A stretch of DNA of 64,000 bases from Corinectria fuckeliana (taxonomy: Eukaryota; Ascomycota; Sordariomycetes; Hypocreales; Nectriaceae): NCBI GenBank assembly GCA_019137255.1, contig WPDH01000087.1:62001-126000 (forward strand). The letters are read 5' to 3'. The position numbers and the translations under genes were made by a program. Of the stretch, positions 35,817 through 47,643 are shown one piece after another (the first letter of the stretch is position 1; each line of letters begins with the position of its first letter). The notes under the pieces were generated by a model. That model was not told the origin of the DNA. It worked only from the letters and a program-made list of their open reading frames with translations, and ran no database searches.

Positions 35817-36786
35817 TGTTGTGAAGAAACGTGTGTAAGGATGAGAGGAGTAGTTGAAGCATTGGAAGCTGTTGCTGTTTCACTTTCAACGTCTATTTAT
35901 GGGTAAGATTGTTGGTCTGGATCTAGGGTTCAAGGCCTAGGGTCCAAGGCCTACCCAAATCCTTTTTGAATTTGTACCAGCACTGATACTAACGCCCAAC
36001 ACCATTCATTATTAATACGTATCCCCAAGATTTCCCACTCTGTAATCCTGGAATAGGACTTCTTGGTACCCCGCTTCGCCAAGACTCGGGCCTCGGGGTA
36101 GCCCACCACGGAGTGCAACGGCTGACGAGTCGTGAGCCTTTGTCCGTTGTTGTATGTCATCAGTTGCACCGGCCCGAGTCTCCAAGTCAGCTCCGGTCCG
36201 GCCGGCCACTCAGTTAGTGGAACCACGGCGTAAATCTCCGGTTGGACCTTCGGCTGCGCCCTATGACTACATGTTGTGTGGCCGCGGCCCGGCGTTGACG
36301 GGAGCTTACGTTGGTTTAGTTCCAGAACACAAACACTCGCCTTGTTCCAGATCTGGGGACAGCGTTCCCGGGGGCTTATACAGCGACATGAAGTAGGAGG
36401 GAATCCCTTGCAGCTCCCAGTAGCTGACCCTACACGAGGGGCCCAGCTGTAGCTTGCCGTCGGGAGAATATGGCAGCTGGAGTAAGACAAACATGGATAG
36501 GCTTAAACCGACGTCCAGTTACAAGGCAAGTCTTGAAGCAGCTAAACGCTGGCTCGCCCACCACGATGCTCCGTCGAACCCTACACCTATCTGTCAGCTT
36601 GGTTGGTGACATCAACCGTCACCTGCGTCATCATCATTCAAAGTGCAAAAAAAAAGAAGACACCCATTTTCCATCTACAGCTAAATGTCGACCTGCTCTT
36701 CCCATTGATCCAGGTCCCAGTATCGACCACAGCCTTGGTCAATTCTATTAGACTATCCATGTCATGCCATCCCTCCTCGTAAATCT
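35817..36786. other. Intergenic between the MFS carrier start and the EMC1 stop
   Basis: Contains a CATAAATAG TATA-like sequence on the minus strand (about 35891-35900), about 80 bases before the carrier ATG. No gene seen. Confidence 0.55.
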
Positions 36787-39780
36787 TTACATCGGCGCCT
36801 CCCATCTCCTATTGATCTGCCTTCTCCGCACCTAACGTAGAACGCAACATTAGTATAAACGTGCGACGCAAATAGACAGGATTATGTCGGCGAGGAAAAA
36901 GGACGGGGACAGACGTACCATAGGCGACAAGAACATCACACCGCCAAACAACGCCACCACGGTCAACACAAGCGTCACCTTGTTGAAGCCGCTTCCAAGG
37001 ATATCAAACACGCCGCTAGGCGCGACCCTCGTGCCAAACACATCCACGCCGTATGCCACCACCAGGCTGGTGCTCTCCACGATGGCGGGCGCTGCCAGGA
37101 TGCCCTTGACTCCCACGATGCTTCGCTGGTGCGACACGATGGTGCGCGGGTCGATCTCGATGGCCGGGGCGTACTTGATCAGTCCCTCGGCCTCCTTCTC
37201 CGCCGGGGTCGAGTCGCGGCCAACAGGTCGGCGGGGCTCCAGGATCTGGCGTGGCAGACCGACGACAGAATAAGCCTCGGGGAGGTAGGCCAGGAGCTGA
37301 CGGTTGGCGACACCCTGGCGTGTCTGCGTCACAGACAAGACACTAAGGGGTTGGGAAATGACATAGGTCTGATCGACGACATGAGGGAGAGGAACGCCGT
37401 TGGGGGTGTCCACGGGGTTCAGCGATGAGAAGTTGGCCGCATCGCCAAGAGGACCGCGGTCATCCGGCGACGACGACTCGTAGAGGTCAGAGATGACTAC
37501 CTGGTAGCCCTTGATGGCTCTGTTGGAGCCGTCGCTCATTGTGTACTGCCCGAAGAAGGAGCAGGCGTACCAGTTCTCCGCCAAGGCGCAAGAAATATCC
37601 TTGGTAGAGTCGACTCCAGCGTAGGACTGGGATGCTAGGATCTGGCCAGAGACGGTGTCGACCAGCTGCACCAACAAGGTAGATTCGGCCTCGTTGACCG
37701 CAGAAACCACCATGGTGTTGGCGTTCAGGTACTTGTAAATGACAGAGCGGTCCCCCAGAACACGGCCGATCGAGGCCACGGGGTCATGGGATGCAGGCGT
37801 CGCAATGTCCACGATCTTCTGGCCGGGGAAGAGCTGCAGCTGCCAGATCTCCTGCTCGACCGACTTGTCGCCTTCGCTAACGAACTTGAGTCCTCGGATA
37901 ACCTCCCCCTCGCCGCGAACGACAACGGTCTGCTCGGGAGTCCAGCCCGCGGGAACATCGCCCACTTCGCCGTTGAGTCCAAGGGGAAGAAGCCACTTGC
38001 CAGAGGGGCTGTCGACCAAGGCTGTACTCGAGACGGGAGCCAAAGAGCCAGGAGGCATGACTTCGACAATCTCTCCATTCTCGCTCTTGATGGCAACATA
38101 CTCGCCCTTGGCGCCACGAAGGGTGACAACGCCTTCGTCCTTGGCATAGATGCCCTTCACATCGAGTGTCTCGCCGGAAGCTTGGGGCAGGACAGTCTTG
38201 GACCAGATAACCTCACCGTCATTCCCAGTGCTGATTCCGTAAATTCGACCACGTCGGGTCACGAGCACGATAATTTTGTTGAATCCAAAGCTATCGCGCA
38301 CCAGGCCATCCTTCTTGGTCGTCACCACGCCGCCGAAGAGGCTGCTCGTAACGCGCTCGGGAATGGACGCCAGGTAATCAGGCAGGTACTGCAGATCGTT
38401 CAGATGGCGGTTGACACGGTGAACGTAGGCTGCCGCAGGGTTGGTGTGCGCCTCCTGCTCTAAAACCTTGGCGAGGTTTTCGCTCGCAGGAATATCTGCC
38501 CAGACAGCCGCAATGGCAGCAGTCAACCCTTCGGGGCGCTTCCAGTCAACCTCACCGTTGCGCACCATAATCCAATCGTCAGCTTTGGTCACAACAGCGG
38601 CCCTGACAGCAAAGCCTTCACCAGTGGGCTTCTTGACGGCTTCTGCGACAGCATGGATCGGCTCAATGTCGCCAGTCGGCTTGAAGGGCCATCGAGCAAG
38701 GACACCATGCGACTCGGAAGAAACAACAATGATCTCGTCCGCGGTGATTCGGGTAAAGTAGACGTTGGCGCCGTCAGAGCTGGTTGAGACGGCACCGGCG
38801 CCCGACAGAAGAGGCAGCTCGTAGGCTAGAGAAATCTGGTTGTTCTTCAAGTTGGTGTGGTAAACGTCGGCCTTGTTACCAGTATTGGTCCTGGTGTGAA
38901 CCAGGAAGTGAGGTTGCGACTGAGTGAGATGGGGCGCGTGGATATCGACAGAGATGGCATCAGCGGGCAGCTTGATGTCCTGCGTCGCCTTGGTTCCCAG
39001 CACGTTGACCTTGAGCTTGGACAGGGTGCTATCGGTCCACGCCAGGATGGGCGCCGCCGAGTTGCCGCCAACAAACATGACGTCCTTGGGACCGCGGACA
39101 TCGCCCTTGGTGCCAATCGACAGATCATCGAGGCGGGATCCCGTCGCAATATTCAGAGCCGTGACCTTGAGGCTGTAGGAAGCGGGCGAGCCGTGGAGAC
39201 TAACAACGTAGACCTTGGCGATATCGGTCGAGACCTGCAGAGGCGTGTCCTTTGCCGTTTCGCGGAACTCCCACACAACGTGACCAAGTGTACCATGTAT
39301 GCGTCGCAGAACCGTCGTTCCGTCTTCTTCGTAGAGGGCCAGAACGTCCTTGGTCGACTTCTCCGTCATTTCCAGAATCTCCAGATCTTTGACCTGGCCC
39401 TGGAACTCGGCCTGCCAAAGGCTCCGGCCCGTCAGCGCATCCCAAGCCTGCACGCGCGACCCGTGCGCAGCGGCAACCCAGTGCTCGCCCTCAGCGGCGC
39501 GCAAGAAGCCGCCGCCATTGGTGAGGTCGTCGGCGATCTGCTGGCGCCAGACGACAGCGCCGTTGCTGGGGTTGACAGCGCCGATGACGCCGACGTCGCT
39601 GAGCGTGTAGAGGAGGCTGGCCTTGTCGGCCTTTCGCGGTCGGTGGAAGAAGGTGGTTTCGACCTGGGGGACACCGACGAGCGCGTGGTGGAAGTCGATG
39701 TTGCCGACTTCGTCCTGGAATACGGCCGCACCCAGCGACGAGAGCGCCAGGAGTAGCAGCGGCTGTAGTGAGAACCGCAT
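36787..39780 (-). CDS. EMC1: ER membrane protein complex subunit 1
   Basis: Largest lumenal subunit of the EMC, which inserts tail-anchored and multipass membrane proteins at the ER. Exon 1 (39780-36919) gives 954 codons. Reading on unspliced would give an unrelated hydrophobic tail. A GTACGT donor, TACTAAT branch site and ACGTTAG acceptor instead lead to exon 2 (36831-36787), whose MVRRRQINRRWEAPM end matches the family's basic cytosolic tail, for 968 residues. Domains: signal peptide (1-20), PQQ-like eight-bladed propeller with VFQDEVGNIDFHHALVGVP and NPSNGAVVWRQQ, C-terminal EMC1 domain (about 760-930), and one membrane helix (about 932-952). The last exon codes only 14 residues and is easily missed. 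Confidence 0.94.
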
Positions 39781-40574
39781 TGTCGAGTTGTGGAGGGCGT
39801 TGCAGCGGCTTCACACTTGACGTAGCTTGAGGAGCTCCAAGCTGCTGATGCATGGCAATGGCGACCTGTTACGATGGACTGCTTAGTCATCGGGTGAAGC
39901 TCCCGGGTAGGCGAGTTGCAGTCGAATTTCCGATAAGAATTAACTAGAGATAACTTAGTCATGATGAAAGTACTTGGTCCTTTCGAGTTATCTAGTGTTT
40001 TCTGTCCTAATAGCTCTGCTCGAATGCTGTCTGTGGGAGACTCTGGTTGCCGTAATACATCCCGCCTGGTGTGACCTAATTACAAAAGGTCAATAGACTA
40101 CCTAGGCCTACAAAATGGTGAGACAATCGGAAACCCACAACCTAGTTAAGAAACGGTCATACACCTTTCAGCCTTCTCTTCACATCATTGCTTCCTCGCG
40201 GAAGCACCCTCACTCGACTGCATCCATAGCCGCGCGTCCTCACTTCTCGTTGCTACGAAAACGGAGCATCGTATCAAACGAGAACGCTAATTCGAGGGCA
40301 TACGAAGTAGTGGCCGAGGCTCATAAAAACATTGGACCCGGGCAACACCAGAGTAGGCAAGGCCGCCAAAGGTCCCGCCGCAAATGGGCCCGTCCAGGTC
40401 CTTCACGCCTGTGCTACGTCAAGTCTATCGATTATTACACCATCCTTTATCCCAATTGCGATAACGCAGTCCCTCCCCATAGAGCAGGTGGCTAGCACGG
40501 TTTTCTGGGCCCAAGGTCCCCCTACATAGAGCGAACCTCGTGCCGTTTTTGCCTCGAGACCACCTGGAGCAGCA
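39781..40574. promoter_or_regulatory. Divergent EMC1 / amino-acid permease intergenic region
   Basis: The two start codons face away from each other across 794 bp, which must hold both promoters. A 126-codon plus-strand frame inside (40115-40495) has no recognisable features. No specific site identified. Confidence 0.55.
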
Positions 40575-42351
40575 ATGAGCCGTGGTTCTGCAGACCTCCG
40601 GGCACCTCTCCTAGCCTTCGTCGACATCGGAAGCGCATCGGACATGAGACCGGCCAGCCCCACCTTGGACGCCGAGTCGCTCCGGGCCCCGGGCGACGAC
40701 GCCGACGCCGACGGCGACCTCGTTACGGCCGCCGAGCAGCGCGACCTGAAGCGCGGGCTCGCGGAGCGCCATCTCGCCATGCTCGGCATCGCGGGCGCCA
40801 TCGGCACCGGCCTGTTCCTGGGTCTCGGCGGCGCCGTGCAGACGGGAGGGCCGCTCGGCGCCCTGCTCGGCTATGCCACTGTCGGCCTGGTCGTATGCGC
40901 CGTGCAGTTCGCGCTCGGCGAGGTCACGGCGCTGCTCCCCGTCACGGGCGCCTTTGTGAGACACGCCGAGTTCCTCGTCGACCCGGCGTGGGGCTTCGCC
41001 ATCGGCTGGAACCTCGTGTACGGCAACATCCTGTCCATCCCGTCCGAGATCACCGCCATCTGCGTCCTCTTCCAGTTCTGGACCGACATCAACCCCTCCG
41101 TCTTCATCATCTCCTTCATCATCCTGACCGTCGTCGTGGGGCTCGCCTTCATCCGCGTCTTCGGCGAGGTCGAGTACTTCTTCGCCCTGCTGAAGATCCT
41201 GCTCGTCGTCTTCCTCATCATCCTCGGCCTGGTCATCGACTTGGGCGGAGTCCCGGGCACCCCCCGCATCGGCTTCAAGTACTGGAAGAATCCTGGCCCT
41301 TTCGTCGAGTACATCGCCTCCGGGAAATGGGGTCACTTTCTTGGATACTGGAGCGTCATGACCAGCGCCGTCTTCTCCTTCGCCGGCGTCGAGTCTCTCG
41401 CAATGGCAGCCGCCGAGACTAAGAACCCCCGCAAAGCCATCCCGAAGGCCTGCAAGAATGTCTTCATCCGAATCATCATCTTCTACATGCTCGCCATCTT
41501 GGTGGTGGGCATGCTCGTCGCCAGCAACGACAAGCGCCTGGACGACGCCTACGGGTCGGCTGCTCAAAGCCCGTTTGTCATCGCAGCTTCTGCCGCTGGG
41601 ATACCCGCCATCCCCTCTGTTGTCAATGCCGTCGTCATCACCTCTGCTTGGTCAGCGTCAAACCAGAGCTTGATGGCCGGAACTCGCGTCTTGTACGGTC
41701 TCGCCCTCAAGCGCCAGGCTCCTCAGATCTTTCTACGAACGACATCGTGGGGCACTCCATACATGTGTGTGCTGCTGTTCACCGCGTTCATGTTTCTCAG
41801 CTTCATGAGCCTCTCGAACGGGGCTTTGAACGTTTTCTGGTGGTTTGTAGACCTCACTGCAGCGGGCGTCCTGGTGTCATGGTCAGCCATCTTGTTCAAT
41901 CATATTCGCCTAAGGCGCGCGATGAGAGCGCAAAACATTCCCGCCACAGCGCTTCCATGGCACAATTCTTGGACTAGTAAGTTCGAAATGCGCAAGCAAG
42001 AACACGTCGGAAGGGCCTCAAGCTTACATGACCACTTAGTATATACTTCATATGCTGGGCTTTGTATGAGCATTACTATTCTCCTGACCGGTGGCTTTGC
42101 AGTCTTCACAAAAGGCAACTGGGTTGCCGTCAACTTTGTCTCATCGTACCTGTAAGTTCAAGCTGGTGACTTCCACGCGGATCGTTCTCCGAGGCTCACG
42201 TTTTATTAGGGATATTCCGCTTGTCATAGGGGCGTTTCTTTTCTGGAAGTTTTTTAAGAAGACAAAATTTGTCTCGCTCAAGGAAATTCCTCTGGAAGCT
42301 GCCTTTGCGCAGTGCCAGGAGCCAGACTCCTCGTCCATCTATTCCAAATGA
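40575..42351 (+). CDS. Amino-acid permease (APC superfamily, fungal YAT family)
   Basis: Plasma-membrane proton-coupled amino-acid importer. Exons 40575-41976, 42040-42151 and 42210-42351 join in frame to 551 residues, the usual length. The introns have GTAAGT donors and CTTAG/ATTAG acceptors. The N-terminal 60 residues are hydrophilic and acidic. LKRGLAERHLAMLGIAGAIG and TGLFLG open helix 1 with the family's unwound GAIGTGL motif. SFAGVESLAMAAAETKNPRK is the conserved helix 6 to loop region. About twelve hydrophobic segments are seen, and exon 2 carries the helix NSWTIYTSYAGLCMSITILL. The C-terminus is short (CQEPDSSSIYSK). An ATG at 40645 is a possible shorter start. Substrate range cannot be read from sequence. 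Confidence 0.92.
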
Positions 42352-42755
42352 AACTAGCATACAACGTAGGAAAACCTGATGGCTCTACACTTTTGGCTTT
42401 ATTTCAGGCGTTTTAGAAATACGACGATAATAGGAGGGTTGATAGAGGAAGGTAGACTAGAGTTAGCGTCTTGTACTTTCAAGTGAAGAACAGCTACTTC
42501 GTACACGTTTGGCAATATAGAACCATTTCCATATATCATACATTCAGGCTTATGAAACATTAAGTATGGCACTTCGTGATGGCTTTGCTTAAAGTTGCCC
42601 CTGTTGCGCTGCCTAGAAAGGGCCCGAAGTCTGGTACACTGTCTTGGGATCGACTAGAAGGGTGAGTTGACTCACTCTAGTCTTAAAACCTTAGGCTCTA
42701 TATTACACAAAATCTCCCCACCTTCCACAAATCGGATAACCATCCGCCAATCAGT
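42352..42755. other. Intergenic between the permease and tRNA-Ser
   Basis: 3' region of the permease gene, A/T-rich. No other feature seen. Confidence 0.6.
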
Positions 42756-42883
42756 GACAGAGTGGCCGAGTGGTTAAGGCGTCAGACTTGAAGCGCTCCT
42801 TGAAACCGGATTTCGATCCACAAGTAAAGGAGACGAGATATCTGATTCCCTAGGGATCGCAGGTTCGAATCCTGTCTCTGTCG
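42756..42883 (+). tRNA. tRNA-Ser (anticodon UGA) with a 47-nt intron
   Basis: The 5' GACAGAG pairs with 3' CTCTGTC, followed by discriminator G. The D-arm region is GTGGCCGAGTGGTTAAGGC. The anticodon stem TCAGA/TCTGA closes the loop CTTGAAA (anticodon TGA). A variable arm (TTCCCTAGGGATC) marks a type II tRNA, and the T-arm contains GGTTCGAATCC. The intron (42793-42839) sits one base 3' of the anticodon, the canonical nuclear site cut by the tRNA splicing endonuclease. The mature length is 81 nt. Confidence 0.96.
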
Positions 42884-42918
42884 AATAAATCCTAGACCCA
42901 GCCCACTCATGGGTTAAA

Positions 42919-42923
42919 TTTTT
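42919..42923 (+). terminator. RNA polymerase III terminator (T5)
   Basis: The first run of five T after the tRNA, about 36 bases past its 3' end. Confidence 0.6.
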
Positions 42924-43430
42924 GGCTTATTTCACTGTCCAATTAGTTTCTATCCCGTCGTTTTGTGTAAGTATATTTATTTGGCTTTGGTGAGTGTGCG
43001 CCGCGACTTACATCCGTAGACTCATCGTGTCAGATTGTCTCCAGGCTGCGATTATTCATCTACCTTGAAATACATAGCCCAATATGCTTGGCGTGACCAT
43101 ATCAAGTAATCAATCACGGCCCAGGTTTTTTGAGACATGTTTCTTCTTACACTTCAATGATGCGGGCAAGAACCCATGGTTTCTTGTCTTTCCGTGGCCC
43201 GAGCAGACTGTCATGGGACCTCCCCTTGGGGCACTTCGTCCCGTGCCAACACCACGTCGTCGGCGGCACTTGATGGGTATGCTCCTATTATAATGAGACG
43301 CCATGCGAAACTCGAGCAAGAAACGACTGCAGTCTTCTACAAACAGCCTGCACTAGAAATCATGGAGTCAAGCTTCATAGCCCACGCTTCGTAGCTCGCC
43401 CGACATCAACACCAAGATCGACCATCTATC
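42924..43430. other. Intergenic upstream of the membrane-protein gene
   Basis: About 500 bp with no recognisable gene. Presumably contains the promoter of the gene starting at 43431. Confidence 0.55.
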
Positions 43431-44588
43431 ATGGAGGTACTTACGCTCTCACGCTCTGCTTTGCTGCTCGACTAACATCACCCCGCCACCCGTTAGATTC
43501 TCCCTCGGTCCCTCATCCACGCTTGGTCCACGACCCCGATCCCCAACTTCTCCCTCTCCGCCAGCGGCCTCCTCGCCCTTGCCGACCTCCGCACCGTTGC
43601 CCACCGCACCGCCCTCGCCGGCGGCTCCTCCTGGCTCGACGCCCTCGTCCTCGCCCCGGGCCTGCACTACCAGCAGGCCTGCGAGGACCTGGACCGCGAG
43701 GCGCCCGCGGGGCTGGTTGCACTGGCGGCCTTGGGTTCCGGCGGCACGGAGACGCGGTATGGCGTGAACAACGTTCTCACGGTGAATTATCTCATCAGGC
43801 TGTGCCGCGAGAAGAAGAGCGGGCTCGTGACGCTGGATGTGGGCTCTGTGAGAGACGGGGAGATGGGGCAGCGACTTCGCGGACTGCTTAGACGGAGACG
43901 GAAGATTGTGGATGAGGAAGACGAGGACGCTCACGACATCTCGCCGCCGGACCTAGACTGGCTCAGCCATCTGCTGTACCTCACCTCCCCAGCCCTCACG
44001 CTCGTCTCGACAAGCTTCATGGTCCTCTTCGAAGACTGGTGGGGACTCTCCATCCTCCTCGCGCTCGTCCTTTCGCGCATCCTCAACATCTTGGCCATCA
44101 AGCACCGCACCTCATCGCCATCCTCCATGAGCCTCACCCCGACGCCCTCGGCCTCGGCCTCGGCCTCACCCGCGCCCGTCACCGAATACCGCATCGATCT
44201 CGGCGGCGGCCACACCGTCCGCCTCCGCGGGCCCGACGCAGACCTGCAGGCCCTTACGACGCAGGCCTGGCTGCGCGCGCAGTCGTACCTCGACGGCTAC
44301 CTCGAGGCGGCCGCCAAGCTGATCGTGTACCTGGTCGCCGCGCTGAGCGGCAACATGACCCAGGCCGGCGCCATCGTCCTCGTGGGGCTGCTGATAGTGA
44401 GTGCGGCGCTGCTGGGAATGAGCAATGCTCATGCTCGCGGGTTCCGCGTCCACGGGCGATATGCGCGGCCCGAGGTCGATGACGTAGCTGGAGAAAGGTC
44501 CGCTGGGAAGAGCACTGCATTGCCGGACGTAGAGGGACGGAGGATTCGCAGCCGACCAGACAAGAACACTTTCCTTACCGTAGCTTAA
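43431..44588 (+). CDS. Multi-span membrane protein of unknown function
   Basis: I do not recognise the family. The first coding exon is only ATG GAG (43431-43436). An intron (GTACTT ... GACTAACATC ... CGTTAG) leads to exon 2 (43497-44588), giving 365 residues starting MEILPRSLIHAWSTTPIPNF. Visible order: N-terminal region with hydrophobic stretches; a cytosolic-looking basic and acidic segment (RRRRKIVDEEDEDAHD); two adjacent helices (LLYLTSPALTLVSTSFMVLF, LSILLALVLSRILNILAIKH); a Ser/Pro/Ala linker; YRIDLGGGHTVRLRGPDADL; two more helices (AAKLIVYLVAALSG, AGAIVLVGLLIVSAALLG); and a hydrophilic tail. It resembles hypothetical membrane proteins of filamentous ascomycetes. The perfect CTAAC branch site supports the small first exon. 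Confidence 0.8.
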
Positions 44589-44837
44589 CGGCTATCCAAT
44601 CTCTGAATTATAACCCCAGAATTGTGGTGTCCTGTAGCAAGATTCTGTTGTACAAAAGCTCCCACCCAGCCTTATCTCCCTATTGCAGACAGCCCACAGC
44701 AAAACAAAAACGCAAGCATCAATCAGCAATTGCTTCCCAGTGATTCTGACCATCTCTCTATCCAAAACAATTGTCATTTGTCAAAACCTTCGTATACCAG
44801 CAATGTACTCCTCTTCCAATTCTCCAAACAACAGCAC

Positions 44838-47643
44838 CTAGGATGCAGTAGTATCCTCCTCCTTCTCTTCTGCAGGCAGTACCTCTACGGGTAGTCCCGC
44901 TGCAGACGGCTCCTGAGCTACCGTATCGGGAGCTGCCACGGGAGAAAGCCCATCTGGAGTCAGCCCTTCGATCTTGTTTTCCTCAGGGTTTTCTGGCTCT
45001 GGCACAGGGGCCTCTGGAGACTTGGTTGGTTCTGATGGTTCGGCTGACACAGGGCCAGCCTCAGGTGTAGGTCCGGAGACTGGCTCAACCGGAAGGTCGG
45101 CCGCAGGTTCAACATCAGGTTCGCCAATGGGCTCGATGGCGACTTCAGTGATAGGCTGGACAGCGGGCTCGATGAGAGGCTGCGCAGTAGGTTCCACAGC
45201 AGGCTCAACAACAGACTCGACGAGAGCCTCGACAATAGGCTTGACGGCTTTGACGACAGGCTCCACAACAGGCTCAGCGACAGACTCGACAACAGGCTCG
45301 ACGACAGACTCGACAATAGACTCGACAGACTCGACAGACTCGGCAGACTCGACAGCAGCATCAACGATAGGCTCGAGAACGGCTTCAAGCACAATTTCGG
45401 CAACAGATTCGACGACAGGCTCAAGAACAGGTTCGATGACAGGTTCGGCAGCACTTTCAACGACATTTTCGACAGCATGTTCCGCAACCTCGGGGGCCAA
45501 CTCCGGGATGACCGTAGGAGCTGGCTCAGGCGATGGCGCACAGGCGGGCTCGGCAGCTGGCTCAGGTGCCGGAGTTTCGATCTCCATCCTCTCGCCAACC
45601 TGGCGATCCAGTTCACCCAGTAATCCGCCAAGCAAATCAGGCTCCTCGACAGCATTCACGGCCATAGAGACATCGTCAATGGCCGTTGGGATATCATCCC
45701 TCGGAGGCGACGCCGGCTTTGCCTCTGAGGGAGTAGGCTCGGCAGGCGCCTCGGCTTCCTTGAACTCTTCACCTGCTGTAGGTTCCGTGGTAGAGACCTC
45801 TGCGAGCTCGGAAACGGAAGCACTGACAGGTGCGGAAAATTCTTGTTTGACCGTGTCATCGGTCATGGTGGTATCCTCCTGCTCTAGGGGCAGTTCTTGA
45901 GGAACTGCTTGCTGGGCCGCTTCGACTTCTTCGGCGGGCTTCTCTGCACCGTCTGTGCCCACGCTCATAGCGTCATCAGCAATGGGCGTGGTGGCAATGT
46001 TACCGACTTCCTCATGCGGAGGAGGTAGCAACGTTTCGTCCATGAGAGACTCGGTCTTGGGAACGACGTTTTCGATATTGAGCTCTGGCGACTCTGCGGC
46101 AACAGCTGGCAAAGGTTCCGTTGGAATGGGCTCCGTCGTGGTTGGCTCAATTATGGTCGACTCAGGCATGGAGGGCTCCGATTTAGTCGATTCAGGCGCA
46201 GTCGATTCCGCAGCTGTCGCCTCAATAGCTTCGACCTTCTGGATAGCAGGTTCTGCTGTCGAAGTCGTCCCCAGCGAGATCTCTGGCGGAACCTCTGTTG
46301 TCGGGGAGGGCATGATGACATTCTTCAGCGGGCTGCCCTCCAGCCTTGACAAGCTGTGTGCCAGGTTGAGAGGAGGAAGGGCTAGACTGAGAGGGTTAGA
46401 AGGTGCCAGCGGCTCTGATGGAAACTCGCTGCCCTCCATCTCGACATCTGGAGGATCAGCTGCGGGCGTTTCAATAGCGGGCACAGCATCCGTCATCTCA
46501 TGGTCGTGAGCCTTGTCGCCTTCACCGTTCGCGTTCTCGTGTCGAGTACTGTCCGCGGGTGTCTCGCTACCTTCGTCGCCTTCGTCGCCATCATCACCAT
46601 CTTCGCCATCGTCGTCATCGTCGTCGTCGTCGTCGCCATCGGCCATCTCGCTGTCCTGGTTCGGATTATCGTCGCCTTCTTGCTTGATGCCCTACATATA
46701 GTTAGTGTTCTGCCGCACCAGCAGTTGAGGAGAGATCTTACGTTTTCACCAGTCGGCTCGGGTTTGACAGCTGTGGTAGGCGCAGAGCCGTTTGCGGGGA
46801 CCGCCGTCGCCGCTGGCCGTCCTGCGCCGAGAAGAGCAGCTCTGCCCCTCTTCCGCCCTCGGCCAGGGCCAGCCTTGGACTTTCTCTTTGGCGGAGGAGG
46901 TCGTCTCCGTGTTGACTGCGGTATCGCAACAGCAGCCTGGCCGTTGACAACCGCCACCGGCTCGACCCTGGTCGTGATGATCTCGCCGTCCACATACTGA
47001 CCGTCCGCCAAGGTCACTTCCTCCGTATACTGGTTTCCGGAAGCGTCGGTCCGTCTCACAGTTGCCCTGGTGACCAAAGCACCTTGCACCCTGTCCTCGA
47101 CCGTCTTGCTGGCGATCGTCACAGTGTTCTTTCTCCGCTTCGCCAAGTGCGACACGGCCGCTGCCTCAGTATTACGGGGCAGCTGCTTCCAGAGCTTGAT
47201 GCTGAAGCCCTTGGCACTGTCGTCGTCCTTCTTCTCGGGCTTGTCGGGGATCGCGTCGGGGTCAGCCTCTTCCTCCTCGACCGGAGCCGGACGTTTGTAG
47301 AGCCGGCCAGATCGGGCGGCGAGGAGTAGTTCCTGGCTATGAGGAGGCAGGAGACTCGAGTCTTTCGGCATGCCGTGAATGAGGTCGATCGACCAGATGT
47401 CGTTCTGCTGCTGCTGCTCCTGCTGGGGGGGCGGCGCGACGTTGACCCAATCGTGACGCCATTGTCGCACTGGGAGACCTGAGGACAATCAGTAGCCGTC
47501 GCGATCCGCAAATAATCCGGTCGTACCTTCAAAGTCGTCGTGCTCGGCGTAGCCGCTGCGATTCGCGCGTCGCGTCTGTGCATCTCAGTTAGTCGAAGCC
47601 GCAATAATCAAGCCACCATGTAGGCACCCACGCCAGGAGCCAT
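44838..47643 (-). CDS. Large acidic, repeat-rich, probably nuclear protein of unknown function
   Basis: Four exons: 47643-47617 (MAPGVGAYM), 47575-47527, 47478-46742, 46691-44838. All introns are GT-AG; introns 1 and 3 have CTAAC branch sites. The total is 888 residues. The N-terminal 150 residues are the conserved-looking part: TRRANRSGYAEHDDFEG, LPVRQWRHDWVNV, WSIDLIHGMPKDSSLLPPHS, LLLAARSGRLYKRP. An AT-hook/NLS-like basic block follows (RRRPPPPKRKSKAGPGRGRK), then a Glu/Asp-rich half with an Asp run and a degenerate EPVVE/ESVVE repeat domain. The basic block suggests a nuclear, chromatin-related protein; this is inference. The usual gene model may miss the two tiny 5' exons. Confidence 0.82.
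45100..45480 (-). repeat. Coding minisatellite encoding EPVVE-type repeats
   Basis: About 380 bp of degenerate 15-18 bp units inside exon 4 of the acidic protein. They encode variants of E-P/S-V-V-E (for example VEPVVESVAEPVVEPVV). Valine/acidic alternation and repeated GGCTCGAC-like plus-strand words make the unit visible by eye. Confidence 0.85.

Noticed and set aside
40115..40495. 126-codon frame between EMC1 and the permease
   Set aside because: Lies in the divergent promoter region and has no recognisable features.
40611..41567. 318-codon minus-strand frame opposite the amino-acid permease
   Set aside because: Asp/Glu/Gly-rich shadow of the permease codons, whose splicing and motifs are clear on the plus strand.
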